Shown piece after piece: positions 48,000 to 61,041 of a DNA stretch of 64,000 nucleotides. The first letter of the stretch is position 1. Every line of letters starts with the position of its first letter. The translations under genes and the position numbers were made by a program. Under the pieces are notes generated by a model. That model did not search any database, was not told where the DNA came from, and worked only from the letters and a program-made list of their open reading frames with translations. This stretch comes from Megaleporinus macrocephalus (taxonomy: Eukaryota > Chordata > Actinopteri > Characiformes > Anostomidae), in NCBI GenBank assembly GCA_021613375.1, contig CM038720.1, positions 6,332,962 to 6,396,961 on the forward strand. The letters run 5' to 3'.

Positions 48000-49639
48000 T
48001 TTAATCTCACTGGGACTCTCTAACTCTTGTTAGAGACTTGTTCTAAAAACAACATGACAGACCCCCATCTGTTAACCCCTTTCAACCCAAACGTGGCTAA
48101 TAGGATGCATGCCAAACTGTAACCTGTGCCCTCGAGGTGTGCACCATTTGCGTGAGCAGCGTTAGCTCATTAAATTGCAGAGTAAGGGAGCTATTTCTGT
48201 AGCGGAGCAGGAGAAACGTCTGAAAAGGAGGTGAAAAGACGCTCGGAGATGCTTTGTCTCCGTGAATATATCGACTGGGCTCACTGAACGTAACATTAAC
48301 ATCTCAAGCAGGCTGTGCCGTGTGTTTACAAGAGCGGGTGGCGCTTTTCCCCCCTTAGCCTCTTTCTTGTCTTCTAAAGTGGAAGCAGACGACACATCCA
48401 GGAAAATAGGAGAGCTAGCGCGCTTCCCGGGGGACTCCTCTGGTCGATTTTGTCTTAAATTCAATAAACTGCGGCTCTCCGAGATGAGCCTTTCATAAAT
48501 AATACCCAGTCTTACATTGATTTAAGCAAATCTCCACGGGCCGCCGAGACGGAGAACATGAAGACAAATTTTCGAGGGATACTCTGACCGAATTACAGCC
48601 CTCGTCTCCGCCGCGGCCTTCAATCCGACAGCGTCTTCCAACTTTAAATAATGTCCTAACATATTGTCTTTTAACGCTGCCTAGACTGACGGCCTCCTCA
48701 CTCTAGACCGGCGAGGAGAGGCCGAGGCTCAGACTTCAGGCCCCGTGTCTCGGTTTCGACCCTAACCGTCAATCCATGGGCTTCACCCACTGAACACCTA
48801 ACAAAGCCGCCTATAGACGGAAAAGAAAACAGTGACCATGATAGGTCAGGCAGATCTTTATTTTATTTTTTTTTCTTTGCTAGAGAAACTCCAATTTGGC
48901 CTGGCATTTGGAAAGCGTGTGAACCGGAGAGTGTTGAAAGCTGTAATATTTTCTCACCTGGCGCAAATCAAAGCCTGGAAACTTCATTAAAAGTTCAGAG
49001 CAGAGGTGAGATGACAGGTTAACGGACGGCGTGTTGGGAAAAGATGGGGGTAATAATTATTCGGAGAGGTAGCGGCTGGCGAGGGTGAGGGATCTAGTGT
49101 AAAATAATCACTTGACCTGGTGCCAAAAGCACAACACAGACATAGAAGGCAGTGAAAACAATAGAAAATACCGGAGTTCTTTTAACATTAATAGTTCTGC
49201 AGCGTTCGGGTGGTCTTCGTCTCGCCCTTCGAACTGACGGCTGGCTGACCGAGAGGTCCTTATTCGTGAAAGGTGTGTACGGTCAGATCTGACCTATTCC
49301 AGGTTTTATTTAAAGACGTGTAAATCTGTGATGTTATTTTTAGTGCTACTGAGTCCGAACACTGAATAAACATCGTCTTATATCATCTAATACACTATAA
49401 TAGTAATATTAATAATATTAATAATAATATTAATACAATCATTTAAGGAAAATAATCACACTATACAATTTTGTTTCGCTGTAGTCGCTTCGATTGTAAC
49501 ATGACTTTAAGTTTGGTCCATCTACAAGCACAGCCATTGGTCCACAAGCTGCTGAATGCTGTGATTCTATTGGCTGCAACTACTGAAACATCTGCATGAC
49601 TTATGGTGGGTTTCATGTTAACAATAAGCAACTCATTAG
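48000..49639. other. Intronic unique sequence, CpG-containing
   Basis: No gene recognised. The block 48150-48800 is moderately GC-rich with several CpGs. The frames at 48162-48498 overlap on opposite strands and have no domain. An AT-rich ATT/AAT stretch lies at 49385-49440. Confidence 0.4.
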
Positions 49640-51443
49640 AATTAGAATTTAGAATTATTTGCCCCTCGTGTTTACACACAGCGGAATTTGACCTCTGCAT
49701 TTACCGCTCCGTGTAGTGAAACACCCCCATATACACACACTAGTGAACATACACACACTAGGGGGCAGTGAAACACCCATATATACACACACTAGTGAAC
49801 ATACACACACTAGGGGGCAGTGAAACACCCATATATACACACACTAGTGAACATACACACACTAGGGGGCAGTGAAACACCCACATATACACGCACACTA
49901 GTAAACACACACACACTAGGGGGCAGTGAAACACCCCCATATACACACACACTAGTTAACAGACATACACTAGGGGGCAGTGAAACACCCACATATACAC
50001 ACACCAGTAAACATACACACACTAGGGGGCAGTGAAACACCCACATATAGACACACTAGTGAACATACACACACTAAGGGGCAGTGAAACACCCACATAC
50101 ACACACACTAGTAAACATACACACACTAGGGGGCAGTGAAACACCCACATATACACACACCAGTAAACATACACACACTAGGGGGCAGTGAAACACCCAC
50201 ATACACACACACTAGTAAACACATACACTAGGGGGCAGTGAAACACCCACATATACACACACTAGTGAACATACACACTAAGGGGCAGTGAAACACCCAC
50301 ATATAGACACACTAGTGAACATACACACACTAGGGGGCAGTGAAACACCCACATATAGACACACTAGTGAACATACACACACTAAGGGGCAGTGAAACAC
50401 CCACATACACACACACTAGTAAACACATACACTAGGGGGCAGTGAAACACCCCCATATACACACACTAGTGAACATACACACACTAAGGGGCAGTGAAAC
50501 ACCCATATATACACACACTAGTGAACATACACACACTAAGGGGCAGTGAAACACCCATATATACACACACTAGTGAACATACACACACTAGGGGGCAGTG
50601 AAACACCCACATATACACACACCAGTAAACATACACACACTAGGGGGCAGTGAAACACCCACATACACACACACTAGTAAACACATACACTAGGGGGCAG
50701 TGAAACACCCACATATACACACACTAGTGAACATACACACTAAGGGGCAGTGAAACACCCACATATAGACACACTAGTGAACATACACACACTAGGGGGC
50801 AGTGAAACACCCACATATAGACACACTAGTGAACATACACACACTAAGGGGCAGTGAAACACCCACATACACACACACTAGTAAACACATACACTAGGGG
50901 GCAGTGAAACACCCACATATACACACACTAGTGAACATACACACTAAGGGGCAGTGAAACACCCACATATAGACACACTAGTGAACATACACACACTAGG
51001 GGGCAGTGAAACACCCACATATACACACACCAGTAAACATACACACACTAGGGGGCAGTGAAACACCCACATACACACACACTAGTAAACACATACACTA
51101 GGGGCAGTGAAACACCCACATACACACACACTGGGGGGCAGTGAAACACCCACATATACACACACACACTAGTGAAAACACACACATACACACTAGTGAA
51201 CACACACTAGGGGGCAGTGAAACACGCATATACACACACACACTAGTGAACATACACACACTAGGGGGCAGTGAAACGCCCACATATACACACACAGTTC
51301 GGAGTGGTGGGCAGCCCTATGCACAGTGTTTGTGGGTAAGGTGTCTTGCTCAATGGCACACAGTTGGGTCCTGCTGGTGCAGGGGATCGAACCGGTGGCC
51401 TTCTGGTCACAAGACTGGACCCCTAACTTTTAGCCCACGACTT
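49640..51443 (-). repeat. SINE with internally expanded CA-rich 52-bp minisatellite
   Basis: On the minus strand the SINE head (51443-51291) reads GTCGTGGGCTAAAAGTTAGG, a perfect B box GGTTCGATCC (51393-51384), GAGCAAGACACCTTACCC and GCATAGGGCTGCCCACCACT. The head is followed by about 1.57 kb of a 52-bp unit (plus strand CACTAGTGAACATACACACA, CTAGGGGGCAGTGAAACACC, CACATATACACA), then the family tail at 49720-49650. Larger blocks of several units recur (for example those with CACATATAGACAC at 50041, 50341 and 50821). Same family as 1831-3262 but opposite orientation. Confidence 0.85.
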
Positions 51444-51853
51444 TATTTCTTTTCACGTTTTGTTCTTTCTAGTCAGCACAGCCATTGGCTCACAAGTGAT
51501 TTTATTGGCTCCCCACTGAAACATCTGCATGAATTAGGGTGTGCTTCATGTAAATGATATGTAAATGAAGTGCTGGTGCCTGACTAAGGCTGGTTCATTA
51601 ACGCTGTATATATGAGGTGCTGAATTACCTGATTTCTCCCAATAAATCATGAAATATCACCTACTTTGGTGTAAATATCAGCCTATTTTTAATATTTTAA
51701 GACCATGTTGAAAATAGCATGTGCTTTTAATCAATCTCCTTATACCTCCTTATGGGCTGTGATGGTATGGGTTCTTTCCTACTGCACTGGAAAAACAATG
51801 TATTCTCATGATTTGGCCGTTTCCAGCCAACATCCCAACACCGCCATCACCAT
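51444..51853. other. Intronic unique sequence
   Basis: No gene or repeat recognised. Confidence 0.4.
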
Positions 51854-52110
51854 CCTTCAGGTTCAATTCAAATCAGGTTGATTTGTGTAGCGCTTTTTAC
51901 AACGATGCTGTCACAAAGCAGCTTCACAGAAGTTTGGAACAGATAGTTACAACATATACCCCCCAGTGAGCAAGCCAGAGGCGACACCTCCCTCAGACTG
52001 GAGGAAGGAACCTTGGGAGGAACCAAGACTCTCAAGGAGAGACTCGTCCTCCTGTGGTCAAACAGTGTTTACAGTTTAATAAGATGGATATCAAAGAAAA
52101 GCTGAGAGTG
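51854..52110 (+). repeat. Dispersed teleost repeat (copy 2)
   Basis: The stretch TTGATTTGTGTAGCGCTTTT, CTGTCACAAAGCAGCTTCAC, AGTGAGCAAGCCAGAGGCGA, GGGAGGAACCAAGACTC is an abundant fish interspersed repeat. The part from 51965 matches 5395-5545 in inverse orientation. Confidence 0.65.
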
Positions 52111-52329
52111 TCTCTGTTTAAAGTCTGGATGGCTGCCTCTACTTGTTTGAAGTCTCGGGGTCTTTATGAAACGTGGGATTGAATTGAAACAGTTCCATCC
52201 TCTCTCAATGCTGGTACATCTGGATGGCACAGTGATGTAATTGAGGGTGTTGCAGTTGGCAAACCCTTTGCCCCATCACTCCCCCCACTACTCCGCCCAC
52301 CCCTGGCAAGCAAACACACTAGTGTTTAC

Positions 52330-54303
52330 CGTTAGCTTAAACAAGTGTCTCCAAAATGCCAACTTTACAGACCAAAAACAGTCTTCACTTTCAATGCAAG
52401 TCAATGGAACTCTCCAAGCTATTTTAGAGCATTCCTATTGGCCCATTCATCATATTGCATATACACACACACTAGTGAACATACACAAACTAGGGGGCAG
52501 TGAAACACCCACATATACACACACTAGTGAACATACGCACACTAGGGGGCAGTGAAACACCTACATATACACACTAGAGGGCAGTGAAACATCCACATAT
52601 ACACACACTAGTGAACATACACACACTAGGGGGCAGTGAAACACAAACATATACACACACTAGTGAACATACGCACACTAGGGGGCAGTGAAACACAAAC
52701 ATATACACACACTAGTGAACATACGCACACTAGGGGGCAGTGAAATACCTACATATACACACTAGAGGGCAGTGAAACACCCACATATACACACACTAGT
52801 GAACATACACACACTAGGGGGCAGTGAAACACCCACATATACACACATTAGTGAACATACAAACACTAGGGGGCAGTGAAACACCCACATATACACACAC
52901 TAGTAAACATACACACATTAGGGGGCAGTGAATCACCCACATATACACACAATAGTGAACATACACACACTAGGGGGCAGTGAAACACACATATACACAC
53001 TAGTGATCATACACTCGGGGGCAGTGAATCACCCACATATACACACATTAGTGAACATACACACACTAGGGGGCAGTGAAACACTCACATATACACACAC
53101 ACTAGTGAACATACATACACTAGGGGGCAGTGAAACATTCACATACACACACACACTAGTGAACATACACACACTCGGGGGTAGTGAAACATCCATATAT
53201 ACACACACTAGTGAACATACACACACTAGGGGGCAGTAAAACACCCACATATACACACTAGTGAACATACACACACTAGGAGGCAGTGAAACGCCCACAT
53301 ATACACACATTAGTGAACATACAAACACTAGGGGGCAGTGAAACACCCACATATACACACACACTAGTAAACATACACACATTAGGGGGCAGTGAAACAC
53401 CCACATATACACACATTAGTGAACATACGCACACTAGGGGGCAGTGAAACACCCAAATATACACACACTAGTGAACATACACACACTAGGGGGCAGTGAA
53501 ACACCCACATATACACACACTAGTAAACATACACACACTAGGGGGCAGTGAAACACTCACATACACACACTAGTGAACATACACACACTAGGGGGCAGTG
53601 AAACACCCAAATATACACACACTAGTGAACATACACACACTAGGAGGCAGTGAAACACCCACATATACACACATTAGTGAACATACACACACTAGGAGGC
53701 AGTGAAACACCCACATACACACACACTAGTGAACATACACACACTCGGGGGTAGGGAAACATCGACATATACACACACTAGTGAACATACACACACTAGG
53801 GGGCAGTGAAACACCCACATATACACACTAGAGGGCAGTGAAACACACATATACACACACACACTAGTGAACATACACACACTAGGCGGCAGTAAAACAC
53901 CCACATATACACACATTAGTGAACATACACACACTAGGGGCAGTGAAACACCCACATATACACACATTAGGGGGCAGTAAAGCACCCACATATACACACA
54001 TTAGTGTACATACACACACTAGGGGGCAGTAAAACACCCACATATACACACATTAGTAAACATACACACACTAGAAGGCAGTGAAACACCCACATATACA
54101 CACACTAGTGAACATACACACACTAGGGGGCAGTGAAACACTCACATACACACACTAGTGAACATACACACACTAAGGGGTAGTGAAACATCCACATATA
54201 CACACATTAGTGAACATACGCACACTAGGGGGCAGTGAAACACCCAAATATACACACACTAGTGAACATACACACACCGAGATACATGTTCTTCTTTGGA
54301 CAG
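52330..54303. repeat. MITE split by a 1.8-kb CA-rich minisatellite (array 3)
   Basis: The left half of a TGTCCAAAGAAAAAC-family MITE (AACAAGTGTCTCCAAAATGC, ACTTTCAATGCAAGTCAATG, TATTGGCCCATTCATCATA) runs to about 52452. The 52-bp CACTAGTGAACATACACACA satellite follows from 52456 to 54278. The right MITE end GATACATGTTCTTCTTTGGACAG-type sequence closes at 54303. Units here carry more variants (CACATTAG, CTAGGAGGC, CTCGGGGG) than array 49720-51290. No SINE head or tail flanks this block. Confidence 0.8.
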
Positions 54304-55095
54304 GGATGACATACACATCTGTAGAGGCAGAGCCGCTCATCTTCCTTTAAATTCAACTATTAAATCGAATAAAACGAAGCGCCTCCTGCACGGTGAACAA
54401 ATTCGGCCGTACGAGGCAACGTGTCGTAACATTGCGTGGGACCAGAATGCACCATTTTTGGCCCGCGCACCCTCTCGTTATTTACAGTGCATCAAGTGCT
54501 CGCTCGGCAGAATCCGACTCCCCTTGGCGTGCGCAGGAATATGGGCACTACAGATTCCATTCGCCCTTTGGGTTGTGAGTGAATAACTCCGCGTGTGCAT
54601 TCATTCTTACTTTCCCTCCACAGCAAACAGCACAACTGCACCTAAACACAAGCACAGAGTCTCACAGTGATAGTTCAGGTTAATATACCGGACTAAAGAA
54701 CTAACGGCACTCCAGGGATCACAGGTTTTCCAGTTATAACGATCAGTAGAACAAGAACACACTCTAAACACGGGTCTAATTCCAAAGTCTGGAGCAATAA
54801 GATACTGATGCTGGATGACTCTGAGCACTGTTTAGTTTCTAAGGGCGTCACAGAGCGTCATCGGCTTTTTATCAATAATTTAAACCGCATGGAGACCACA
54901 GGAAGCAGCAGTAGATAACGCTGCAGTTAGTCCTCTAGATAAACACATCTCAGCTAACGCTACGGCCTATAAAGTCCTGTTCAGCTCACAAACACAGAGC
55001 TGTGGACTCTCATCAGCGTACATTACAAAGCTCGGCAGCTGTGATAGTAATGGGGAGGTAGTCGTCGGCAACCTGGACATCTGTGAAAGCTCGTC
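54304..55095. other. Intronic unique sequence
   Basis: No gene recognised. Overlapping frames at 54296-54586 have no domain. Confidence 0.4.
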
Positions 55096-55230
55096 GCTGT
55101 CCAAAGAAAAACTTTACAGGAGAGGCCAAAAACCTTCTCCACCTTCAATGTAAGTCAATGGAACCAGAATATTTCCTAAGCTACTTAGGAGCTTTTCTAT
55201 TGGTTCATTCATCATAATTTTTTTTACGCA
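55096..55230. mobile_element. TGTCCAAAGAAAAAC-family MITE fragment, copy 4
   Basis: It starts CTGTCCAAAGAAAAACTTTA, then CCTTCAATGTAAGTCAATGG and TTTTCTATTGGTTCATTCAT. The right inverted end is not found. Confidence 0.6.
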
Positions 55231-55263
55231 GTGAAAAAACGGCAGCTGTCGTGTTTAAATGAT

Positions 55264-55835
55264 GCGGATGGAAGGATTGATTGGCTATGTATCGGTATTG
55301 GCCGATTTTTAATCAGAATATGTGATCGGCGATCGGCCGATCTCCAATTTAGTCGATCGATGGTGTTAAACAAATGAGCCTAATTTCTATATTTCCAGCT
55401 AGCGCTTCATCCAGGAAGAGGTGCCGTCCGTGATATCCCCCTCCAGACCAGCTCCCTGCAATTCCTATCTGAACCACTAGGTGGAAACACATTTTAATTT
55501 TAATTTTAAAATTAAAATTAATTTTAATTTTAATTTTAATTTTAATTTTAATTTTAATTTTAACTTTAATTTTCCACAGACTGACTAGAGCAGCGGCCTC
55601 ACAAGAACAGTTTTTCACAAGCGTTCACCGTTTACTCCAACATAGACCAACTTCTAATTTAGTTAAAAATATTATGCTGTTTCATATGAGCTCATTAAAA
55701 ATGGTAATAATCAGTTTGGACCATGTTTCATGACTTGCTTGTGCTAATAACTACATGTATCGACTATTGGCTGATCGTGCTGAAATGTGATTGGCGAGTG
55801 GAATCGGCCTCAAAAACGCTGATCGGTCCATCTCT
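55264..55835. mobile_element. Diverged hAT family 2 fragments around a TTTTAA microsatellite
   Basis: Two right-end-like pieces occur: GATCGGCGATCGGCCGATCT near 55324 and GCTGATCGGTCCATCTCTA ending at 55835. Both resemble the MITE at 34409-34932. Between them a (TTTTAA)n tract (about 55494-55572) has a central inversion TTTTAAAATTAAAATTAA. Confidence 0.5.
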
Positions 55836-56890
55836 AGTGAAAAGGTAAAGGTTCAGATAAGTTCGGACACTCTGCTCAGTCTGTGCATGGAGACGTAGGT
55901 TCAGGCCTGTGTCCAGAAAGCTCACACTGACCGGTACTGTAATATATATAGCTGATGGTGTCAGGTCCCCTCAAGGGAGCTGATAACTACTGCCGCTGAG
56001 TGTTGCTCCGGAGAGACTGTCTCCGCCACTGGTCAGTGCGAGTCTCTCTGGGAAAAAGCTTCAGCTAAAGCAATCACTGTGTTACATTACACCGTCTCTG
56101 CTGAGCTCCAGCCGGTAACACCTGAAATATTACAGTGGCTTATTTGTGCTGGCGCCTTTCGGAGCTCAACTCAACCTCAGCGAGCCACCTGTTCCTATGT
56201 TTACATAGAACGAGCGAATAAACAAACACTTGGCCGCCTCCGAGTGTTTCATTAAGTGGCTCGTACGAAAGCTTCGTCTGGGCGTCCAAGTACGTGTCTC
56301 TGGATTTGAGGCGCGCGACGTCGCGCTGCCTCGCTTTCGCTTATTTTTCGAGTGAAAACGCTTTTGTTCGGCTCCACAGAACACCTGCCGAGTTCCAGAC
56401 AGTTCAAATGAAACCCCACTCGCACCTAACCCAACCTTCAAAGTTAGGCTTAATCAATACCGCGAAGGCAGATATCAATCAGCTCAGGCTTTAGCCCCGC
56501 GCGGTCGTGCTTTAAATAAACTGCGCGGCGTCTTTCAGGCCGAGTCTGCAGAGCAATAAAGGCTGACTTCTCTGAAGCTCCCGCAACCAACTGCGCTCTT
56601 ATTGCATTTGTTCAATTCTTCCTTTTCAAATAAAGAACTGGAAATGCAGACTACAGTTAAATAAGGAAACAGAAAAAACCACTCCTGGGGAGCTGGAGCG
56701 GGCGGCTGGGGGAATGAAAACTAAAACGTATTTATGCAGTGAGGTTTACAATAACTCGTGATGAGCTGGAGGAAGAGAAACACACCGTGAACCTTCCGCC
56801 TCATTTTACTCCACTGAACTCAGTTATACTACATTAATACACATATATATATATATACTATTACACTGACTTAATCCAGAGAGCGTTTAC
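55836..56890. other. Intronic unique sequence
   Basis: No gene recognised. The block 56150-56640 is GC-richer and free of repeats. Confidence 0.4.
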
Positions 56891-58965
56891 TCCAGTATGA
56901 ATCTGCAGTGTGTGTAGTATTTACAGATTGACAGTAATAAAGGTGAATCCGTTTCAGTCCAGTGTGAATCCACAGTGTGTAATTTGTACAGTCTGATGTT
57001 AACAATGCTGGAGAGACTCTAATCCAGTATGAATTCCTAAATAATTGTTAACTGTAAAGTGATTATAATCCAGTATGAATCTGCAGTGTGTGTAGTTATT
57101 ACAGTGTGACAGTACTAAATGTAAAGTGATTTGAATCCAGTATGAATCTGTAGTGTGTGTAGTATTTACAGTCTGAAGGTAATATCTATGGAGTGATACT
57201 AATCCAGTAAGAATCTGCAGTATGTGTAGTGTTTACTGTCGGACGGTAATAATACTGGAGTGATTTTAATCCAGTATGAATCTGCAGTGTGTGTATTTTT
57301 ACAGTCTGACAGTAATAACTGTGGAGTGATTTTAATCCAGTATGAATCTGCAGTGTGTGTAGTGTTTACAGTCTGACAGTATTAACTGTGGAGTGATTTT
57401 AATCCAGTATGAATCTGCAGTGTGTATAGTGTTTACAGTCTGACAGTAATAACTGTGGAGTGATTTTAATCCAGTATGAATCTGCAGTGTGTGTAGTGTT
57501 TGCAGTCTGACAGTAATAACTGTGGAGTGATTATAATCCAGTATGGATCTGCAGTGTGTGTAGTGTTTACAGTCTGACAGTAATAACTGTGGAGTGATTA
57601 TAATCCAGTATGAATCTGCAGTGTGTGTAGTATTTACAGTCTGACAGTAATAACTGTGGAGTGATTTTAATCCAGTATGAATCTGCAGTGTGTGTAGTGT
57701 TTACAGTCTGACAGTAATAATTAAGAAGTGATTTTAATCCAGTATGAATCTGCAGTGTGTAGTGTTTACAGTCTGACAGTAATAACTGTGGAGTGTTTTT
57801 AATCCAGTATGAATCTGCAGTGTGTGTAGTGTTTACAGTCTGACAGTAATAATTAAGAAGTGATTTTAATCCAGTGTGAATCTGTAGTGTGTGTAGTGTT
57901 TACAGTCTGACAGTAATAACTGTGTAGTGATTATAATCCAGTATGAATCTGCAGTGTGTAGTGTTTACAGTGAGACAGTAATAACTGTGGAGTGATTGTA
58001 ATCCAGTATGAATCTGCAGTGTGTGTAGTGTTTACAGTCTGACAGTAATAATTAAGAAGTGATTTTAATCCAGTATGAATCTGCAGTGTGTAGTGTTTAC
58101 AGTCTGACAGTAATAACTGTGGAGTGTTTTTAATCCAGTATGAATCTGCAGTGTGTGTAGTGTTTACAGTCTGACAGTAATAATTAAGAAGTGATTTTAA
58201 TCCAGTGTGAATCTGTAGTGTGTGTAGTGTTTACAGTCTGACAGTAATAACTGTGTAGTGATTATAATCCAGTATGAATCTGCAGTGTGTAGTGTTTACA
58301 GTGAGACAGTAATAACTGTGGAGTGATTGTAATCCAGTATGAATCTGCAGTGTGTGTAGTGTTTACAGTCTGACAGTAATAATTAAGAAGTGATTTTAAT
58401 CCAGTATGAATCTGCAGTGTGTAGTGTTTACAGTCTGACAGTAATAACTGTGGAGTGTTTTTAATCCAGTATGAATCTGCAGTGTGTGTAGTGTTTACAG
58501 TCTGACAGTAATAATTAAGAAGTGATTTTAATCCAGTGTGAATCTGCAGTGTGTGTAGTGTTTACAGTCTGACAGTAATACCTGTGGAGAGATTATAATC
58601 CAGTATGAATCTGCAGTGTGTAGTGTTTACAGTCTGACAGTAATAACTGTGGAGTGATTGTAATCCAGTATGAATCTGCAGTGTGTGTAGTGTTTACAGT
58701 CTGACAGTAATAATTAAGAAGTGATTGTAATCCAGTATGAATCTGCAGTGTGTGTAGTGTTTACAGTCTGACAGTAATAATTAAGAAGTGATTTTAATCC
58801 AGTATGAATCTGCAGTGTGTGTAGTGTTTACAGTCTGACAGTAATAACTGTGTAGTGATTATAATCCAGTATGAATCTGCAGTGTGTGTAGTGTTTACAG
58901 TCTGACAGTAATAATTAAGAAGTGATTTTAATCCAGTATGAATCTGTAGTGTGTGTAGGTCGTAT
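56891..58965 (-). repeat. 67-bp satellite, array C, inverted (about 31 units)
   Basis: The plus strand reads CTGCAGTGTGTGTAGTGTTT, ACAGTCTGACAGTAATAACT, GTGGAGTGATTTTAATCCAG, TATGAAT, the reverse complement of the array A unit. The first units (56891-57250) are the most diverged. A variant with TAATTAAGAAGTG plus a shortened TGTGTAGTG forms a 331-bp higher-order unit: TTAAGAAGTG occurs at 57721, 58052 and 58383. Confidence 0.95.
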
Positions 58966-60310
58966 GATCTTCTGGTCTGAACCTGTAGCTCTCTCAGTGA
59001 TGTAGTCTTGTTGCAGTTCATGTGAAGTGAATATAAAAGCTAATTAAAGCAGCCGTGTGGTTCGTTCCTGGTACTGAGTGTGTTTTGCTGACGTGAGCAT
59101 CCGAGCTAAATCTTTCACCGTCCGACTGTCTTTGGGAATTTTGGGGAAATTACACAGATGCTTTTTTTCCGTACCAATCAAATCCCATCAAGCCAGTCAT
59201 GGCATTTAAATACCGACAAATGATCTCACCCCACCTCCTCTGGGGAAACGAATCCAGCTCTAACGGTGGTTAAGGCACTTTTTCCAGACATCCAGAGACA
59301 AAGAAAAACCTTTACCCGCTTCCACGTGCCCGTGTTAATCACACTAACCTCTCCCTGCACCCCTCGAATAAACTGGTGCTGAATCGCGGCTGTGCTTTTC
59401 TCGTAGCGCCGCTCCTCGCTCTGAGTGATATTTAACTCCAGGTGCAGGAAATGAAGCTGCAGGAATCCAATAACAGAATTCATTTGTTTAGATTTGACTT
59501 GGGGTGGCTGGGCCCACTGAGAGGAGACGTGCTGAAAGTCGGAATGTAATGATGAGATTTATTCATCCAATCCAAGCTCTCATTAGAACTAGCCAAGCTT
59601 GCCCGTGCCTCAGCAGTGGATACAGTGGGCTTGTGTGAAACAAAAGCACTGTTAGACACAAACAATAGCTGCTGCGCCGCTCTAGAAATGACTATTGGTG
59701 TGTTTGTGCTTTCTGGTTATATTTTTGTAACCGCTACAGTCAAGAGACACTCTACGAGTTATTGTGCTGTGCTATTTGGGCGCAGTGTTATTTTCCACAA
59801 GAGAGCTGGAAAAAAACAGCACTCGAGTGAAACCTTGATTACACCAAATGTGTGAACTATGCATGTTACTTTAGCCTGTTAGAAGAACAAGAACTACAAC
59901 AGCCAGGCCTTGTTTCCAAATACGCCGAGCACTAGTCCTGAAAGATGCTGCTGCTTTCCTCAGTCGCTCAGAGAGTTACTCAGTAACGTTTAAGTAACGT
60001 TTAATAATATAATAAATAGAGGATATCAGATTAGCATTGAGGACAGAATGGAGTCGGTATCTAACCAGACCAACGACAGTAGCTCTGTCGTTCTCATGTC
60101 TGGTTCTCATGAAACTCATAAGAAAATAATAGTAAACCTTTAATCTGAGCTTAGCATTAAAATGTAGTACCTCTGCGATATTTACCAAAACACTTTCATA
60201 CTACTGAGTACTAAAAAGGCCATTTAGTCCCAAATTTAAGTATTTATATAGTCAGTCTCATCAGCGACTGTAAACCAGTAAGCATGCTTGTTCCAAGATC
60301 CAGACAGGTC
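58966..60310. other. Intronic unique sequence
   Basis: No gene recognised. The block 59090-59620 is complex and repeat-free (AATTTTGGGGAAATTACACA, GTCATGGCATTTAAATACCG), another candidate noncoding conserved segment. Frames on either strand lack domains. Confidence 0.4.
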
Positions 60311-61041
60311 ATTCATACTGGATTAAAATCACTCCACAGTTATTACTGTCACACTATAAACACTACACACACTGCAGATTCATACTGGATTATAATCACT
60401 CCACAGTTATTACTGTCACACTGTAAACACTACACACACTGCAGATTCATACTGGATTAAAATCCACAGTTATTACTGTCAGACTGTAAAAATACACACA
60501 CTGCAGATTCATACTGGATTAAAATCACTCCACAGTTATTACTGTCAGACTGTAAAAATACACACACTGCAGATTCATACTGGATTAAAATCACTTCACA
60601 GTTATTACTGTCAGACTGTAAACACTACACACACTGCAGATTCATACTGGATTATAATCACTCCACAGTTATTACTGTCAGACTGTAAAAATACACACAC
60701 TGCAGATTCATACTGGATTAAAATCACTCCACAGTTATTACTGTCAGACTGTAAAAATACACACACTGCAGATTCATACTGGATTAAAAGTACTTTACAG
60801 TTATTACTGTCAGACTGTAAAACTACACCCACTGCATATTCATACTGATTAAAATTACTTCACAGTTATTACTGTCAGACTGTAAAACTACACCCACTGC
60901 AGATTCATACTGATTAAAATTACTTCACAGTTATTACTGTCAAATTGTAAAAATACACACTGTAGATTCATACTGGATTAAACTGACTTTACAGTTATTA
61001 CTGTCAGACTGTAAACACTACACACTGCAGATTCATACTGT
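60311..61041 (+). repeat. 67-bp satellite, array D (about 11 units)
   Basis: Same orientation as array A: TTCATACTGGATTAAAATCA, CTCCACAGTTATTACTGTCA. Several units are shortened (GTAAAAATACACACACTGC, TACTGATTAAAAT), so it is the most eroded block. It starts abruptly at GGTCATTCATACTGG and ends at CATACTGTTGTCAGTGTGG. Confidence 0.95.

Noticed and set aside
54296..54586. Host gene on the plus strand
   Set aside because: Two overlapping frames, no domain, start inside a MITE end; likely chance in unique DNA.
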